Below the pieces are notes generated by a model. That model was not told where the DNA came from. It worked only from the letters and a program-made list of their open reading frames with translations, and searched no databases. A stretch of 10,333 nt of DNA from Cephalothrix simula (Eukaryota; Nemertea; Palaeonemertea; Archinemertea; Cephalotrichidae), in the NCBI GenBank assembly GCA_035591015.1, contig JAXIUW010227729.1:1-10333 (forward strand), written 5' to 3'. Position 1 is the stretch's first letter; the number at the start of each line of letters is the position of its first letter. Positions 1 through 8,814 of the stretch are shown here, piece after piece. Position numbers and translations under genes: made by a program.

Positions 1-47
1 TGTATAGTATTAAAAATATATGAAATTCTTTGTACAGAGTGGAAAAA

Positions 48-78
<31 letters not shown>

Positions 79-1254
79 ATATATATATCTATCTATCTAA
101 TTGTTCTGGTATCGAATCTTATATATCAACATCTTTACAAATCAAATAAATTACCGAGGGAATTGATTTTTATTATGCTTCCTATTTTAGACAGATAATA
201 CGTATCACAACAAGCCATTGAATTGACCATATTTTCTTAATTTGTCTATTTCCGTAAACTTTGAAATTAGCTAGGATCCACCCTGTATACTTCATATCTA
301 ACTGGGAACAAATAAGTGAACAGCTGACCGCATGTCTATCCCGCACAGGAAAATAATTTACGAAACTTGCAGTGCCGAGATTAGATAAATTTTCACCTAA
401 AATGTGGAATGCATCCAGTATAACAGATATATGCCATCCGTATTAATGGGAAATGGAAAAATCGTTACAGTTGAATCCGTTTATCTGTGATATGCATCCA
501 GATTATCAGCGATCAATCTGGCTTATCCGGGCAAATTGTGATTTTGGATTGACATGAAGGTAGTTGTTAATTTCTTAGCTTTTATCGAGATTTTAGCAGT
601 TCAATAGCAATAGGAATACATATTTATTGAAGATAAGGTAATTATTATTGATATATGTTATTATCTTTAAAAATTCCGATGTTATTTCTGATTGAAAATG
701 TACTATTTCTTACATCTTACTTTTTCGGTAAAAATATGATCTCTAAATTACACATTTACAACCATATTTTTTTCCTTGAAACTGCTTGAAAGCAAAAAAT
801 TTGAATAATGAATCCCTAAAACAGGGAAACGAAATCCCATGCTTCCGGCTTATCAGGAATATATTTTGACCACAGTGAAAAGTATTCAAATTGTTTAAAT
901 CGTAAAATTAAACAGGAGTATATCATCATTTGAATGAAACCTTAAATATTTACAAATCAAACTGAACATTACATTTTGAAAACAACATCATCACATGTAA
1001 GAAACAATGAACTGCAGCAACCTTTCGAATCTTTGTGATATCTTATACCAGAATTTACAAATTTGTTATTCATTGGGAATATAAATTCCGATATAAATTC
1101 GGATATTCTTAAAAAGGGTGCAAAAAATTTTGTAAAAGTTTGAGGCTATTTGGAAAAGAAATTTTTTATCTCGTATTTATTACATTAGGCTTAAACACAT
1201 CGAGGAGGCCTTGCTTAAACATTAAGTTACAGCAATGCCCAAAAATAAACTTAC
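1..1254 (-). other. Probable intron of the DPP-like gene; no further exon recognised
   Basis: The next expected protein segment is the propeller strand that in family members contains an LQYA-W type motif. I looked for it on the minus strand with flanking splice sites and did not find it, so the intron probably continues past the left edge. The stretch holds the TATC microsatellite. A somewhat GC-richer patch at about 405-510 contains two similar words (GCATCCAGTATAACAGATAT and GCATCCAGATTATCAGCGAT). A small palindromic block near 1080-1107 is built from AAATTCCGATATAAATTCGG. None of these is recognisably coding. Confidence 0.5.
48..99. repeat. TATC tetranucleotide microsatellite, interrupted by (TA)n
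   Basis: About seven TATC units are followed by a short TA run and then three more TATC units. This is a simple-sequence repeat, probably length-polymorphic, inside what is inferred to be an intron of the minus-strand DPP-like gene. No function is implied. Confidence 0.95.
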
Positions 1255-1272
1255 ATAGTCTTTAACGAACTC
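1255..1272 (-). CDS. Candidate 18-nt microexon of the DPP-like gene
   Basis: On the minus strand a long pyrimidine-rich tract (TTTTTTCTTTTTGG, then TTTGTTTTACTTTGCAG) precedes GAGTTCGTTAAAGACTAT, which is followed at once by a consensus donor GTAAGT. The preceding exon (1500-1430) ends in phase 2 with GG. Joined to this segment it reads G-S-S-L-K-T and again ends in phase 2, so the microexon keeps the reading frame whether included or skipped. The position corresponds to a surface loop between propeller strands in the family, where length varies. It is 157 nt from the previous exon. GTAAGT occurs by chance several times in 10 kb, so the evidence is the unusually good acceptor plus frame preservation. 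Transcripts are needed to decide whether it is constitutive, alternative or spurious. Confidence 0.45.
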
Positions 1273-1429
1273 CTGCAAAGTAAAACAAATAATCACAACC
1301 AAAAAGAAAAAAATGTAATGTAATGTATTGTAATATCAAGCATTTAAAAAAAGAAAAAAACTTGAAGTCATGCAAATATTTTTCTAATGCAACGTTACAC
1401 ATTTTTGAAACATTCTTTTAATTACTTAC

Positions 1430-1500
1430 CCATATGACTCGCTCATTTCAGCCAAAGTGTCAATGACCTTGTAATAAGTCAGTCGGGATCGTCTCCATAC
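1430..1500 (-). CDS. DPP6/DPP10-like exon: early beta-propeller, VWRRSRLTYYKVIDT
   Basis: This 71-nt exon has acceptor AAATGTTTAG and donor GTAAGTAATT. In phase 0 it reads VWRRSRLTYYKVIDT then LAEMSESY, with GG left over (ends phase 2). In S9B peptidases this is the strand after the Y-x-L-x-x-Y-D element, where DPP4/6/10 proteins have a segment of the form (I/Y)-x-x-S-x-T-x-x-Y-x-(V/I)-(Y/I). The S-R-L-T-Y-Y-K-V-I-D pattern fits that strand. It is separated by only 87 nt from the upstream exon 1665-1588. It forms part of the extracellular propeller that in DPP6/DPP10 sits against the Kv4 channel complex and in DPP4 lines substrate entry. Assignment rests on position, phase and pattern together. 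Confidence 0.82.
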
Positions 1501-1587
1501 CTAAACATTTAAGAACATTATGAATTGAGGGCATTTATAAAATACATCGCAAATGTATTAATGATTTAAAAATTTAAAGTAAAATAC

Positions 1588-1665
1588 CGGAATTGCGTCA
1601 TATCCAATGAGAACATATCTTTTATTAGCTGATAGGGTGAATGAATTAACATTTGGATATGTTGC
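1588..1665 (-). CDS. DPP6/DPP10-like exon: propeller strand SANKRYVLIGYD
   Basis: This exon is 78 nt, or 26 whole codons, phase 0 at both ends. The acceptor is ATATTTTTCAG and the donor GTATTTTAC is weak. It reads ATYPNVNSFTLSANKRYVLI then GYDAIP. The S-x-(D/N)-x-(K/R)-Y-(V/A)-L-(I/L)-x-Y-(D/N) core is a hallmark of the first propeller blade of the DPP4/DPP6/DPP10/FAP family, where the usual form is S-P-D-x-K-Y-V-L-L-x-Y. Here SANKRYVLIGYD replaces it, so the P-D turn is A-N. Introns on either side are short (195 and 87 nt). Because both ends are phase 0, skipping this exon would not shift the frame. The match to the family motif is the strongest extracellular evidence in the window. Confidence 0.88.
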
Positions 1666-1860
1666 CTGAAAAATATACAATCAGCTGAACACTAGTGACA
1701 TAAAATTAAATGATAATTTCAAAAAGAGAAATTTAAAACTGACACAAAAGACATATAATCATAATTTTACTTATGTCTTGCGTTTTGAGTTTTGAGTATC
1801 TTTATTTTTCTATTAAATGAGAATTCCATAGTTGTCACAATACATGGAATAATTACTTAC

Positions 1861-1961
1861 TAATGTTGTATTTCTAATTATTATTTTTTCTTTTTTACCA
1901 TCTGCTGATATATTTACTAAAGCAATTGAACCAGTTGTTGTTCGGTAGATATAGTGGTTAT
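1861..1961 (-). CDS. DPP6/DPP10-like exon: blade-1 strand HYIYRTTTGSIALVNIS
   Basis: This 101-nt exon has acceptor GATATTTTTTAG and donor GTAAGTAATT. The first two bases complete a GAT (Asp) codon begun in the previous exon. It then reads NHYIYRTTTGSIALVNIS followed by ADGKKEKIIIRNTTL, ending in phase 0. In the family this segment follows the W-x-x-D motif with (F/Y)-(I/V)-Y-(R/K)-x-x-x-G-x-(V/I)-x-x-x-(N/D), which is what is seen. Two N-glycosylation sequons, NIS and NTT, are present, consistent with an extracellular, glycosylated domain. It lies 450 nt downstream of exon 2507-2412 and 195 nt upstream of the next exon. Confidence 0.87.
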
Positions 1962-2411
1962 CTAAAAAATATCATAAAGCTTTTGAAAGGGTGTGAAAAT
2001 ATAATGAAATATAATGTAGTTTAAGAAATGCTACAAACCTGCTACAAACACAAGTTAACTAATTCCATAGAAGAGAGTGTACACTATGGTATTACATAGT
2101 TTTCTAACAAATACTTTAAGACGTCAGAAAAGTCTTTACTACTTTTGAAAATTGAAAATATAATGCGCTAAATTGTAGTTAATCTAAAGCGACTTATATC
2201 CAATGTCTATAAAATTGAATAATGAATCTCAAAAATCTTGACTTTGTTAAAGAATCAATCATTGAAAAAACTTGAAAAAAACTGATTGTACAATTTTTAG
2301 GGATTAGTTAAAGTGTAACTAATAATGCTGTATTAGCATATTAATGATTTAAGTATATGAATAAAAAATGCAAATATAATTTCAAGTATAATGGAACCTT
2401 CGTTTACATAC

Positions 2412-2507
2412 CGTCAACCCATTGAACAGCAAATGACTTGGGACGAAAATCTTTGCTAAATATTTCTTCGAACCTAAATGGTGCTCCAATGGAATTTGTT
2501 TCTTCTC
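2412..2507 (-). CDS. DPP6/DPP10-like exon: start of extracellular domain, FEEIFSKDFRPKSF
   Basis: This 96-nt exon has acceptor CTTTTCATTTCAG and donor GTATGTAAAC. Joined in phase 1 to the transmembrane exon it completes Arg, then reads EETNSIGAPFRFEEIFSKDF and RPKSFAVQWVD, and leaves one G (phase 1 out). F-x-(E/D)-(I/L)-F-x-x-D-F followed by a W-x-x-D motif is the conserved opening of the extracellular part of DPP4/6/10/FAP proteins. The first ten residues or so form the juxtamembrane stalk after the TM helix. The exon is separated from the TM exon by a 4,285-nt intron that carries the MITE. Confidence 0.88.
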
Positions 2508-2542
2508 CTGAAATGAAAAGTTAACAAACAATTATTGTCATG

Positions 2543-2602
2543 TTATAAAAATTGTGCTTTACACAATTTACATTATAAAAATTGTGTTTTACACAATTTA
2601 CA
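2543..2602. repeat. Tandem duplication of a 30-bp hairpin unit
   Basis: Two adjacent 30-bp copies of TTATAAAAATTGTG(C/T)TTTACACAATTTACA differ at one base. Each copy contains an 8-bp inverted repeat, AAATTGTG and CACAATTT, around a 5-nt loop. This is a recent local duplication in the intron, beginning 35 bp upstream of the acceptor end of exon 2507-2412 in the minus orientation. It falls close to where a branch point and pyrimidine tract would lie, but the tract itself (CTTTTCATTTCAG) is outside the repeat. Confidence 0.9.
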
Positions 2603-4673
2603 TGTAGATAGAAAAAAGGCTAAATGATACCACTAATACGGTAAGAACTAAAGATTAAAAGTGTCCTTTCACTGAATCATTTTTAGTACAATTGTCTGGT
2701 CCCTCATAAATACTTGAGATAAAAAAAAGTAATTTTTAAAAAGGGATATACTTCAAATTTTAAATTTTTCCAAAAAGGTGAAAACATACACCACTAACAA
2801 TATTTTCTAACATCCCGTTACAGCAATATATCCATACTTTTAGCAACACTATGTGCAGCTAATAAATCCTTAAACTTACATGATTTTTCTCATTACGACA
2901 ATTAAATTACTATTATTTATAATTGAAAGGTAACTACGCTGAGTGATAAGGTTGAGACACCACTCAAAGTTCTTTTTGTTGGTTTTGTTTTAAGGATAAT
3001 AAATATCTAAAATTAATTATCATAAACCTTTTGAAACAGCCAGTGTTGAAATTATGGCTTTAGCATACATAAGAAGGCAAGCAATCGAGGGCACAATTTA
3101 CAAACAACAGAGAAAGACGCACTAACACATCTACAATATGTGTTTCTTTTTCAATAACATTTTAGAACTATTTCTAATAAATTATAAAATCCCAAGAAGT
3201 TTAAAATATTTAAAAGACCGAAGTCATACTTTAGAAAATTGATTTATTCAATTCATTCATACAAAATCCTGAAATGAAAATGTTAAATATATATTATTAG
3301 TTTTATGTTAAATGGTTTTTATCTATAAGGTAAATCAGCTTTGAAAATTTATTTCCTGATAAAAATAAAATTAAAATTATGTTGATAATTTGCACGACTT
3401 TTTGTTCAACAAAAAAGGGAAATAATTGATGAGGCAAATGAGAATAAACAAAATAAAAGATTTTATGAATACCTCTAAAAATAAATTAAGTTAAAACACG
3501 GTCAAGTTACTTTCAGCGAAAATAGTGAGGAACATATGAAAGTGGTGTTTAATTCTAATTCTGCTACTGAATATTAGATTTATATTTAAACTATATTGAA
3601 CAAAAAAATAAGTGTCAAGTGATTAATATAGTGCATTAATGCCAATTAAGACTTTTAATTGAGGGATTATTTAATGATAATTCTTTAATTCTTCTAATTG
3701 TTTTTGTTTTAAAATTAAAATATTAGAAGCTAATTTGTCTTATTAAATCAAGTTTAAAACTTTGAATCTTTAATGGTAAAATTTTGACAAAGAGTTTAAA
3801 AGACTGGTTTCACTTTTGGGATACTAAACAGTAAAGTCTGCAACAAGCATCGCTGCATCTAATTTTGTAAGGATTTACATTTACAATTTTTTTAAAACTG
3901 CAGGCTCTTATCAAAGCACCATGCTGTAATCTTGGTGTTCATGCATCTTGCCATGCGAATTACCATGTTATAAAAACATAGCTTATTTCAAACATTGAAA
4001 GATCTTTGATCGATTCGTAATTATCTATCTTACCACTCAAGTGAAAATAATGTGATGTCACATAATTAGATTTACATCCAATTAGACTACACCTTATGGT
4101 AGCAGCCATAAAACTTACCAGTGTCTAAATATATAAATAGGGAAAAAGTAAAATTTTGTTTTTAATAAAAATGTCAGATGTAAAATATAAACGAAATTCT
4201 TTTAATGATATCTTTAGATTGAAAAAGAGTTTTTTTAATTGACAACTTCTGTCATATTCAGAAACTACATTTAATAGCTGATTATATATTACAAACATGC
4301 ATTTTCTGACGATGAGGAACGAGCCAAGCCCATAAGGCATGAGTACAATGATGCACATTGCACAAGTTATGAATATAATACATATAGATTTTTTTACAGA
4401 TCATGGGAAATTCTCACTGAAGATGGCGAACACTGTGTATATACAAGTGTCACACAACATATGTGTTTGTACGACATTCTTTTTGTATTCCATTTCGGAA
4501 CAAATACATTTATATACCGGTATTTTATTTTATTACATGTGCAAGTGATCATGATGTAAGTGTTATATGTGGTATCACAGTTATTTTCATTTAGATTTTA
4601 TACAGCTGGGAATATTTCTTAAAAGCATCTAAATTTAATGATTAGTATGGGAATGCTTTTTTATGTAAAATAT

Positions 4674-4731
4674 TATGGCGGCGATCAGGTCACATGCCTT
4701 CATCATGCATGGAAACAAAACCGCTGCCATA
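4674..4731. repeat. Short GC-richer hairpin in the large intron
   Basis: TATGGCGGCG (4674-4683) and CGCTGCCATA (4722-4731) are inverted repeats of 10 bp, with one position that would be a G-U pair in RNA. They flank a 38-nt loop containing CATCATGCATGG. The surrounding intron is markedly AT-rich, so the patch stands out. It may be a remnant of an inverted-repeat element or chance; no function is assigned. Confidence 0.35.
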
Positions 4732-6366
4732 CTCTGCATTGGGTAATGGAGATAACAACAAAAGGTGACCATGGTTACACTTTACCAGAAACCCCTAGAA
4801 ATGCGTAAGCTTGTAAATTTGATAATGAAATTAAGAAAATGCAAAATAATGCCAATAAAAGTTTGTTGTAGAATGATGCTCACATGCTAAAGTTATTTAT
4901 TATTATGGTTCAATTAAAAAAGTAAAAATTAATTGATGTGTCTACCTAATACATGAAACCAAAATCCCTAATTGTGCAGAGGACATTTAATCTTTAATGG
5001 AGTTCAACACAACATTCTGGCCTAAAATTTTCCTTATAAAAGCCTCCTGTCATAAAAATATAACATTGTTATCTCCATTTTAATCCTTTGGAACAGATAT
5101 ACATACATAACATGGATTGATTCCGGTATTTACCTTGTTCTGTAAGTCAAATTATAAAATAAAACATAATTTTAACTTAGGAAAGTATTGAAAAAGGTTG
5201 AAGTAAAACAGGACCGGTTGTGAAATAAGTTGGAGGAAGAAACTACAAAATAATAGGGGGTCATGTGCAAAACCCACTTCAAATATACACATTATAAGAT
5301 GTTTATGTTTTTTTTGTATATAAATAATAAGATTAACTTTTTTTCTTTTAGTAATAAGAATGTAAATGTACAAAGAACAAAAATTAAAATTATAAAATAT
5401 TATAAAGCGATTTATGAAATATATACAAGTTTCAGCATGAAATGCATATTGTTTTAACAGATGAAATTATATATGTATCTGTAAAAAATACAAATTTGAT
5501 AAGGAAGGCTATATTGGATTGTGCTTGATGATGATAAATCCTTTTTCAGGTACAAGCAAGGAACCAATTTTAATACAATAATCATAAGCAGTGCCTACTT
5601 GTGTGTCTATTTGTAAATGAAAATGTTATTACTATTAACTGTCAAAATTAAAACCTATTTGAAGCAAAAAATCAATATTGTGAGATACTCAAACTTCAGT
5701 AAAGGAATTATAAATACCAAAAACTGTAAAGAGGTAAAATAGAAAAATTATCATATTAATTTTTGCTACTACTGAATTCAAAAGCAGTCATTAATATCCT
5801 ATAAATAAGTCAAATATACCGTTTTTCTTAGTCAAAGATCAGGAATATTTAAAAACAACACTGAATTGGGCTAAAAAAGGAACTCTTTTAAATTATCTAT
5901 CTTATTCAATACATATTTTGTTGACCTGCATAGTAAAATGTACCTAACTGGAAAATTATAAATTATTTATCGTAATGTAAAAAATAATGAATAAATAAAG
6001 AAGTTTGAAGTCACCAAAAGGATACTAATTTTAATAGTATAAACGAAGAATATGCATTCTACTAAAGAATATATTGTATATACAGTATTTGATGTTTATA
6101 GAGCTATATGAAAAAGCTATATCCAAGAGAAATTAGCATGTATGATTTCAAAATGTTTTACAATTGGAAGTAACTCTTTAATGATTAAGTTAATCTGGCA
6201 GTTATTAATTTAATAAGAACATCTAAAATAAAATTTAAAAAAATATTTGCATTCTGTTCAGTACCGGTATGTGAAATTACATTATTATATCATTCTAACT
6301 TAAAATAAATTCTTCTGCTACTTCTAACAGTCATTGCAAACAGAAGTTAAAAAATAATCAAGTTAA

Positions 6367-6698
6367 TACCAGTTATAAAGTCCTGGTAGAGAATATCTTC
6401 TATAAATCAATAAAAACGAAAAAATACACAGCAATTTCATTTTAATATTTCTGCATTTTTCCTAATGCCCTCAAGTGGAACAAAAAATGGATAATTAAAA
6501 AATTACGTCATTGATTACGTCATTAATATTCATGACGTAATCAATGACGTAATTTTAAATCTTAACTATAATTATCCATTTTCTCCACACGAAAAGGGCA
6601 TTAGAAAAATGCTGTAAACTTTGTGACATATTGAAATAAATTGCTGTGTATTTTTGCGTTTTTATTAATATTCAAGTTATAATAAGATGTAACTGGTA
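6367..6698. mobile_element. 332-bp palindromic MITE-like element (Tc1/mariner-type TA ends)
   Basis: The outer ends TACCAGTTA (6367-6375) and TAACTGGTA (6690-6698) are exact inverted repeats starting and ending in TA. This fits a TA target-site duplication with CCAGTTA termini. Inside, the two halves align as an imperfect long inverted repeat. AATAAAAACG and AAATACACAGCAATTT on the left are mirrored by AAATTGCTGTGTATTT (6638-6653) and CGTTTTTATT on the right. Further paired words are GCATTTTTCCTAATGCCC with GGGCATTAGAAAAATGC, and TGGATAATTA with TAATTATCCA. The element has no coding capacity, as expected for a non-autonomous MITE mobilised in trans. It sits in the intron, ending 94 bp from the donor of the TM exon. 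The superfamily assignment is inference from the TA and CCAGT-like ends; the divergence between arms suggests an old copy. Confidence 0.72.
6499..6556. repeat. Perfect 25-bp palindrome core with four TGACGTAA (CRE-like) motifs
   Basis: The left arm 6499-6523 and right arm 6532-6556 are exact reverse complements around an 8-nt loop, TAATATTC. Each arm carries TTACGTCA twice, 12 bp apart, so the core displays four copies of TGACGTAA, a variant of the CREB/ATF binding site. It forms the centre of the MITE. Perfect arms within otherwise imperfect halves suggest either recent gene conversion or palindrome repair, or selection on the core. Regulatory activity is speculative. Confidence 0.92.
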
Positions 6699-6792
6699 CA
6701 GATACGTGTTGATTGATGAAGAAAAATAAAAAGTACTTTATAACTTTAAAAGTACAAAAAAGCGGAGAAATCGATATATTTAATTAACTTAC

Positions 6793-6907
6793 TTGGGGAA
6801 ACTAGGACAACTGCAGTGACGATCAATGACATAACAATTAGAATGACCAACAGGGCAATTCCGATTCCCTTCCAATTTCGCTGATCGGGACCAGCACTCA
6901 CCAACTC
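6793..6907 (-). CDS. DPP6/DPP10-like exon: cytoplasmic end plus transmembrane helix
   Basis: This 115-nt exon has acceptor CTTTTTCTCTTAG and donor GTAAGTTAAT. In phase 0 it reads [20 protein letters not shown] and [18 protein letters not shown], with one A left over (phase 1 out). Residues 1-14 are the membrane-proximal cytoplasmic tail; about 15-36 form a single hydrophobic helix. The QRNWKGI-x-IALLVIL sequence is the highly conserved signature of DPP6 and DPP10 and distinguishes them from DPP4 and FAP, whose anchors differ. In vertebrates DPP6/DPP10 are catalytically inactive type II membrane subunits of Kv4 A-type potassium channels, and the TM segment mediates channel contact. The same role is probable here, but the hydrolase domain is not in the window. 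This exon is common to all vertebrate isoforms that differ in their first exon. Confidence 0.95.
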
Positions 6908-8046
6908 CTAAGAGAAAAAGACAAAATTTGACTATATGATATGAACTGTATGATAAAGATGGGATTGTGTTTCAAGTTAACCAGATTATTAAAACTGAGA
7001 AAAATAAAAATATTATCAATAATAAAAATTGGCTTTTGAATAAATATGGTGAACTGTTTTAGTAAATGAAGGATTTCTGCCGCTTTCATAAAAATAAAAC
7101 TATATAAATGTAAAACTCCTATTAAAAAACTGCATAAAAACAAAATAAACAGAAAAGCCTTTAATTGATTTAACATTACTATCATTACTAGCAAACATAT
7201 AGATTTGATTTAAAATGATAAAAATTCCTGAACATCATCTGCAAGCAACTCATGAATTCTAATACATGCTATTTTGTATATTGTAAGCAAATTGGAAAAC
7301 AAGAATATTTGTAAAAGCGTTGTGGTGCATTAATTGTGTGTATGCGCTTGATGTTTTTGATAATGTGATTAATAAGTTGTTTGAACAACGAAGAATGGCT
7401 TTTATGAATATATTTAAGTGCAATAATCAGTATAAGAGAGTTTTTATACCAAAGTGATTGCAATATTGGGAAAGTAAAGTAAACCGAACGTTGGTATGAA
7501 AACTAAGAAGTGCAGTATACACTTTACATTTATTTATTGCATGATCTATATGATTATTTACGAAAAAAAACGTTTTTCGTTAGCTTAATACAAAAATTCG
7601 ATTCCGTAAAAAAGTGATCCGTGAAACATAATACAGGAAGATACTACGTCATTATTTTTTAATAAGCCAGGGCTGGATCTATGATTTGAACAACATAAAT
7701 ATCTGAAATTTGCTATCTATTTCTACACAATTGTCACTTAACAGCTATAATTTACAAAAATTGTCATTTACATGTAAATACACAAATATTTAAATTTCTT
7801 GATAAAATATCATCTATTTATTTCATATTCACATCCAAATATAATCTTACCTCCAAATCCTGATATGGCAAATTTTAGAAAGAAACAATTTCAATAACAA
7901 TTTCTCATATCCCTAAAACTTGTCATTTATTATATTGATATATTGATAATTATGAATAAACCATAAAACTGAACTCCAACTGAACGAAAGGCGTTCGTAA
8001 AATGTTTTTTAAATGTAAAACTTTAAATAATACCCAAGGAACTCAC
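6908..8046 (-). other. Intron or 5' region upstream of the TM exon
   Basis: This 1,139-nt stretch lies between the TM exon acceptor and the candidate first exon. It is AT-rich and holds a candidate 9-nt microexon (7851-7859) and a palindromic TTTACATGTAAA near 7768. Reading frames near 6900-7200 and 7270-7460 on the minus strand are low-complexity and unlike any known protein. No other feature is seen. Confidence 0.55.
7851..7859 (-). CDS. Candidate 9-nt microexon (DLE) upstream of the TM exon
   Basis: On the minus strand TTGTTTCTTTCTAAAATTTG (with a branch-like TTCTAAAA), then CCATATCAG, precedes GATTTGGAG, followed by donor GTAAGATTAT. In phase 0 it encodes D-L-E and would precede E-L-V of the TM exon without shifting the frame. 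Small in-frame exons are common in neural genes, and variable N-terminal tails are typical of DPP6/DPP10. However, such AG...GT pairs occur often by chance in AT-rich DNA, and only the pyrimidine run and frame fit support this one. Confidence 0.3.
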
Positions 8047-8067
8047 CATATGAGATATTTCACCCAT
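8047..8067 (-). CDS. Candidate first coding exon, MGEISHM
   Basis: ATG GGT GAA ATA TCT CAT ATG is followed at once by a consensus donor GTGAGTTCC. Phase 0 fits the TM exon directly (MGEISHM-ELVSAGP) or through the 9-nt candidate (MGEISHM-DLE-ELV). An in-frame TGA lies 18 nt upstream of the ATG, so ATG at 8067 would be the start if this is a first exon. The context GGGGTGATGG has a G at +4 and a G at -3, favourable for initiation. Vertebrate DPP6 and DPP10 use several alternative first exons with short unrelated tails, so such a tiny N-terminus is plausible. Further alternative first exons may lie beyond the right edge. No promoter motif was identified. Confidence 0.4.
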
Positions 8068-8738
8068 CACCCCAAAACAATGAAGTCAACCACTGGTATG
8101 ATCCAGAACATTAATTTGTCATTAGATCAGTAGGACTCTATTGAAATAATATGCCTAATTTTCCTTGATAAGCATTAATCATAACATATATTTGTGAAAT
8201 AACCTCTCCAAAGGATAAGAAATTATTTTATCTATTGATATCAATCTCATATGTATAAAATATAAGATCTGATGTCAAGTACCAAATGCTTATTGGACAA
8301 TGGGCAGTAAAATTTAATTTAAGAATAAAAATTTCCAATTTTGACTTTAAATGTCCTTTTGGAGACTATTATCTGATTTAATGCATTGATTGATTTTTGA
8401 TAATAATAAATTATATAGGGAATTTCAGTGTTACTATGCAGTAAGATGAAATCCGCGTTATCACCAAACATGTTTACTCAACTTTTTAAATTAAACCGTT
8501 TTGTGATATTATTATCAATAGCATTTTAACTGTTGTTAGACTACGGCTAAAATAATAGTAAAAAATCGTATCAGTTAGAACAGATATGTAAGATGTGTCG
8601 TGGGAAAAAATTCTAACGACAACTTTCTTCTTAAAAATCGCTTAAAATTAATTTTCAAATTTGGTACTACACTTTAAAAAAGTTATTTTAAAATAAGTAC
8701 GATTATTTTTGATAGTAATTCATCAATCACGCCAATAC

Positions 8739-8776
8739 CTCATAACTTAGGTTATAGCTCATAACTTGGGTTACTG
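8739..8776. repeat. 19-bp tandem duplication
   Basis: CTCATAACTTAGGTTATAG is followed directly by CTCATAACTTGGGTTACTG, with three differences. It is a two-copy local tandem duplication upstream of the DPP-like gene. It lies about 45 bp from the longer 50-bp-period repeat. Confidence 0.85.
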
Positions 8777-8814
8777 TAGAATAGCTTTGGTGCTGCCAAC
8801 AATTAAAACTATGA

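Larger units (their letters stand above)
2508..6792 (-). other. Large intron (4,285 nt) between TM and first extracellular exon
   Basis: The intron is bounded by donor GTAAGTTAAT at 6792 and acceptor TTCATTTCAG at 2508. The reading frames inside are AT-rich and low-complexity and show no family resemblance. Recognisable contents are the 30-bp tandem repeat (2543-2602), a possible hairpin at 4674-4731 and the MITE at 6367-6698. The palindrome TACCGGTA occurs near 4515 and 6263. A possible 6-nt splice-bounded segment at 4119-4124 was judged too weak to call. Nothing else is supported over the rest of the stretch. Confidence 0.8.

Noticed and set aside
410-560. GC-richer patch tested as the next DPP-like exon
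   Set aside because: No minus-strand frame gives the expected propeller motif, and no convincing acceptor and donor pair flanks it.
2872-2882. Another minus-strand GTAAGT donor-like site
   Set aside because: No pyrimidine-rich acceptor or open in-phase segment precedes it; it shows the chance background of such sites.
4119-4124. A 6-nt segment ACACTG on the minus strand between a pyrimidine-rich ...TTTAG and GTAAGT, in frame (N-T-G) between the TM exon and the next exon
   Set aside because: Six-nt exons are very rare, the acceptor is AT-rich near the AG, and AG...GTAAGT pairs are expected by chance in this composition. Worth a glance in transcript data only.
4125-5457. Several 60-77 codon open frames on both strands in the large intron
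   Set aside because: They are rich in I, F, Y, K and L from AT-rich DNA, have no family resemblance or splice support, and lie wholly within the intron.
6898-7463. Two minus-strand open frames of 98 and 64 codons upstream of the TM exon
   Set aside because: The first runs into the TM exon in a different frame from the conserved QRNWKGI reading; both are low-complexity hydrophobic translations.
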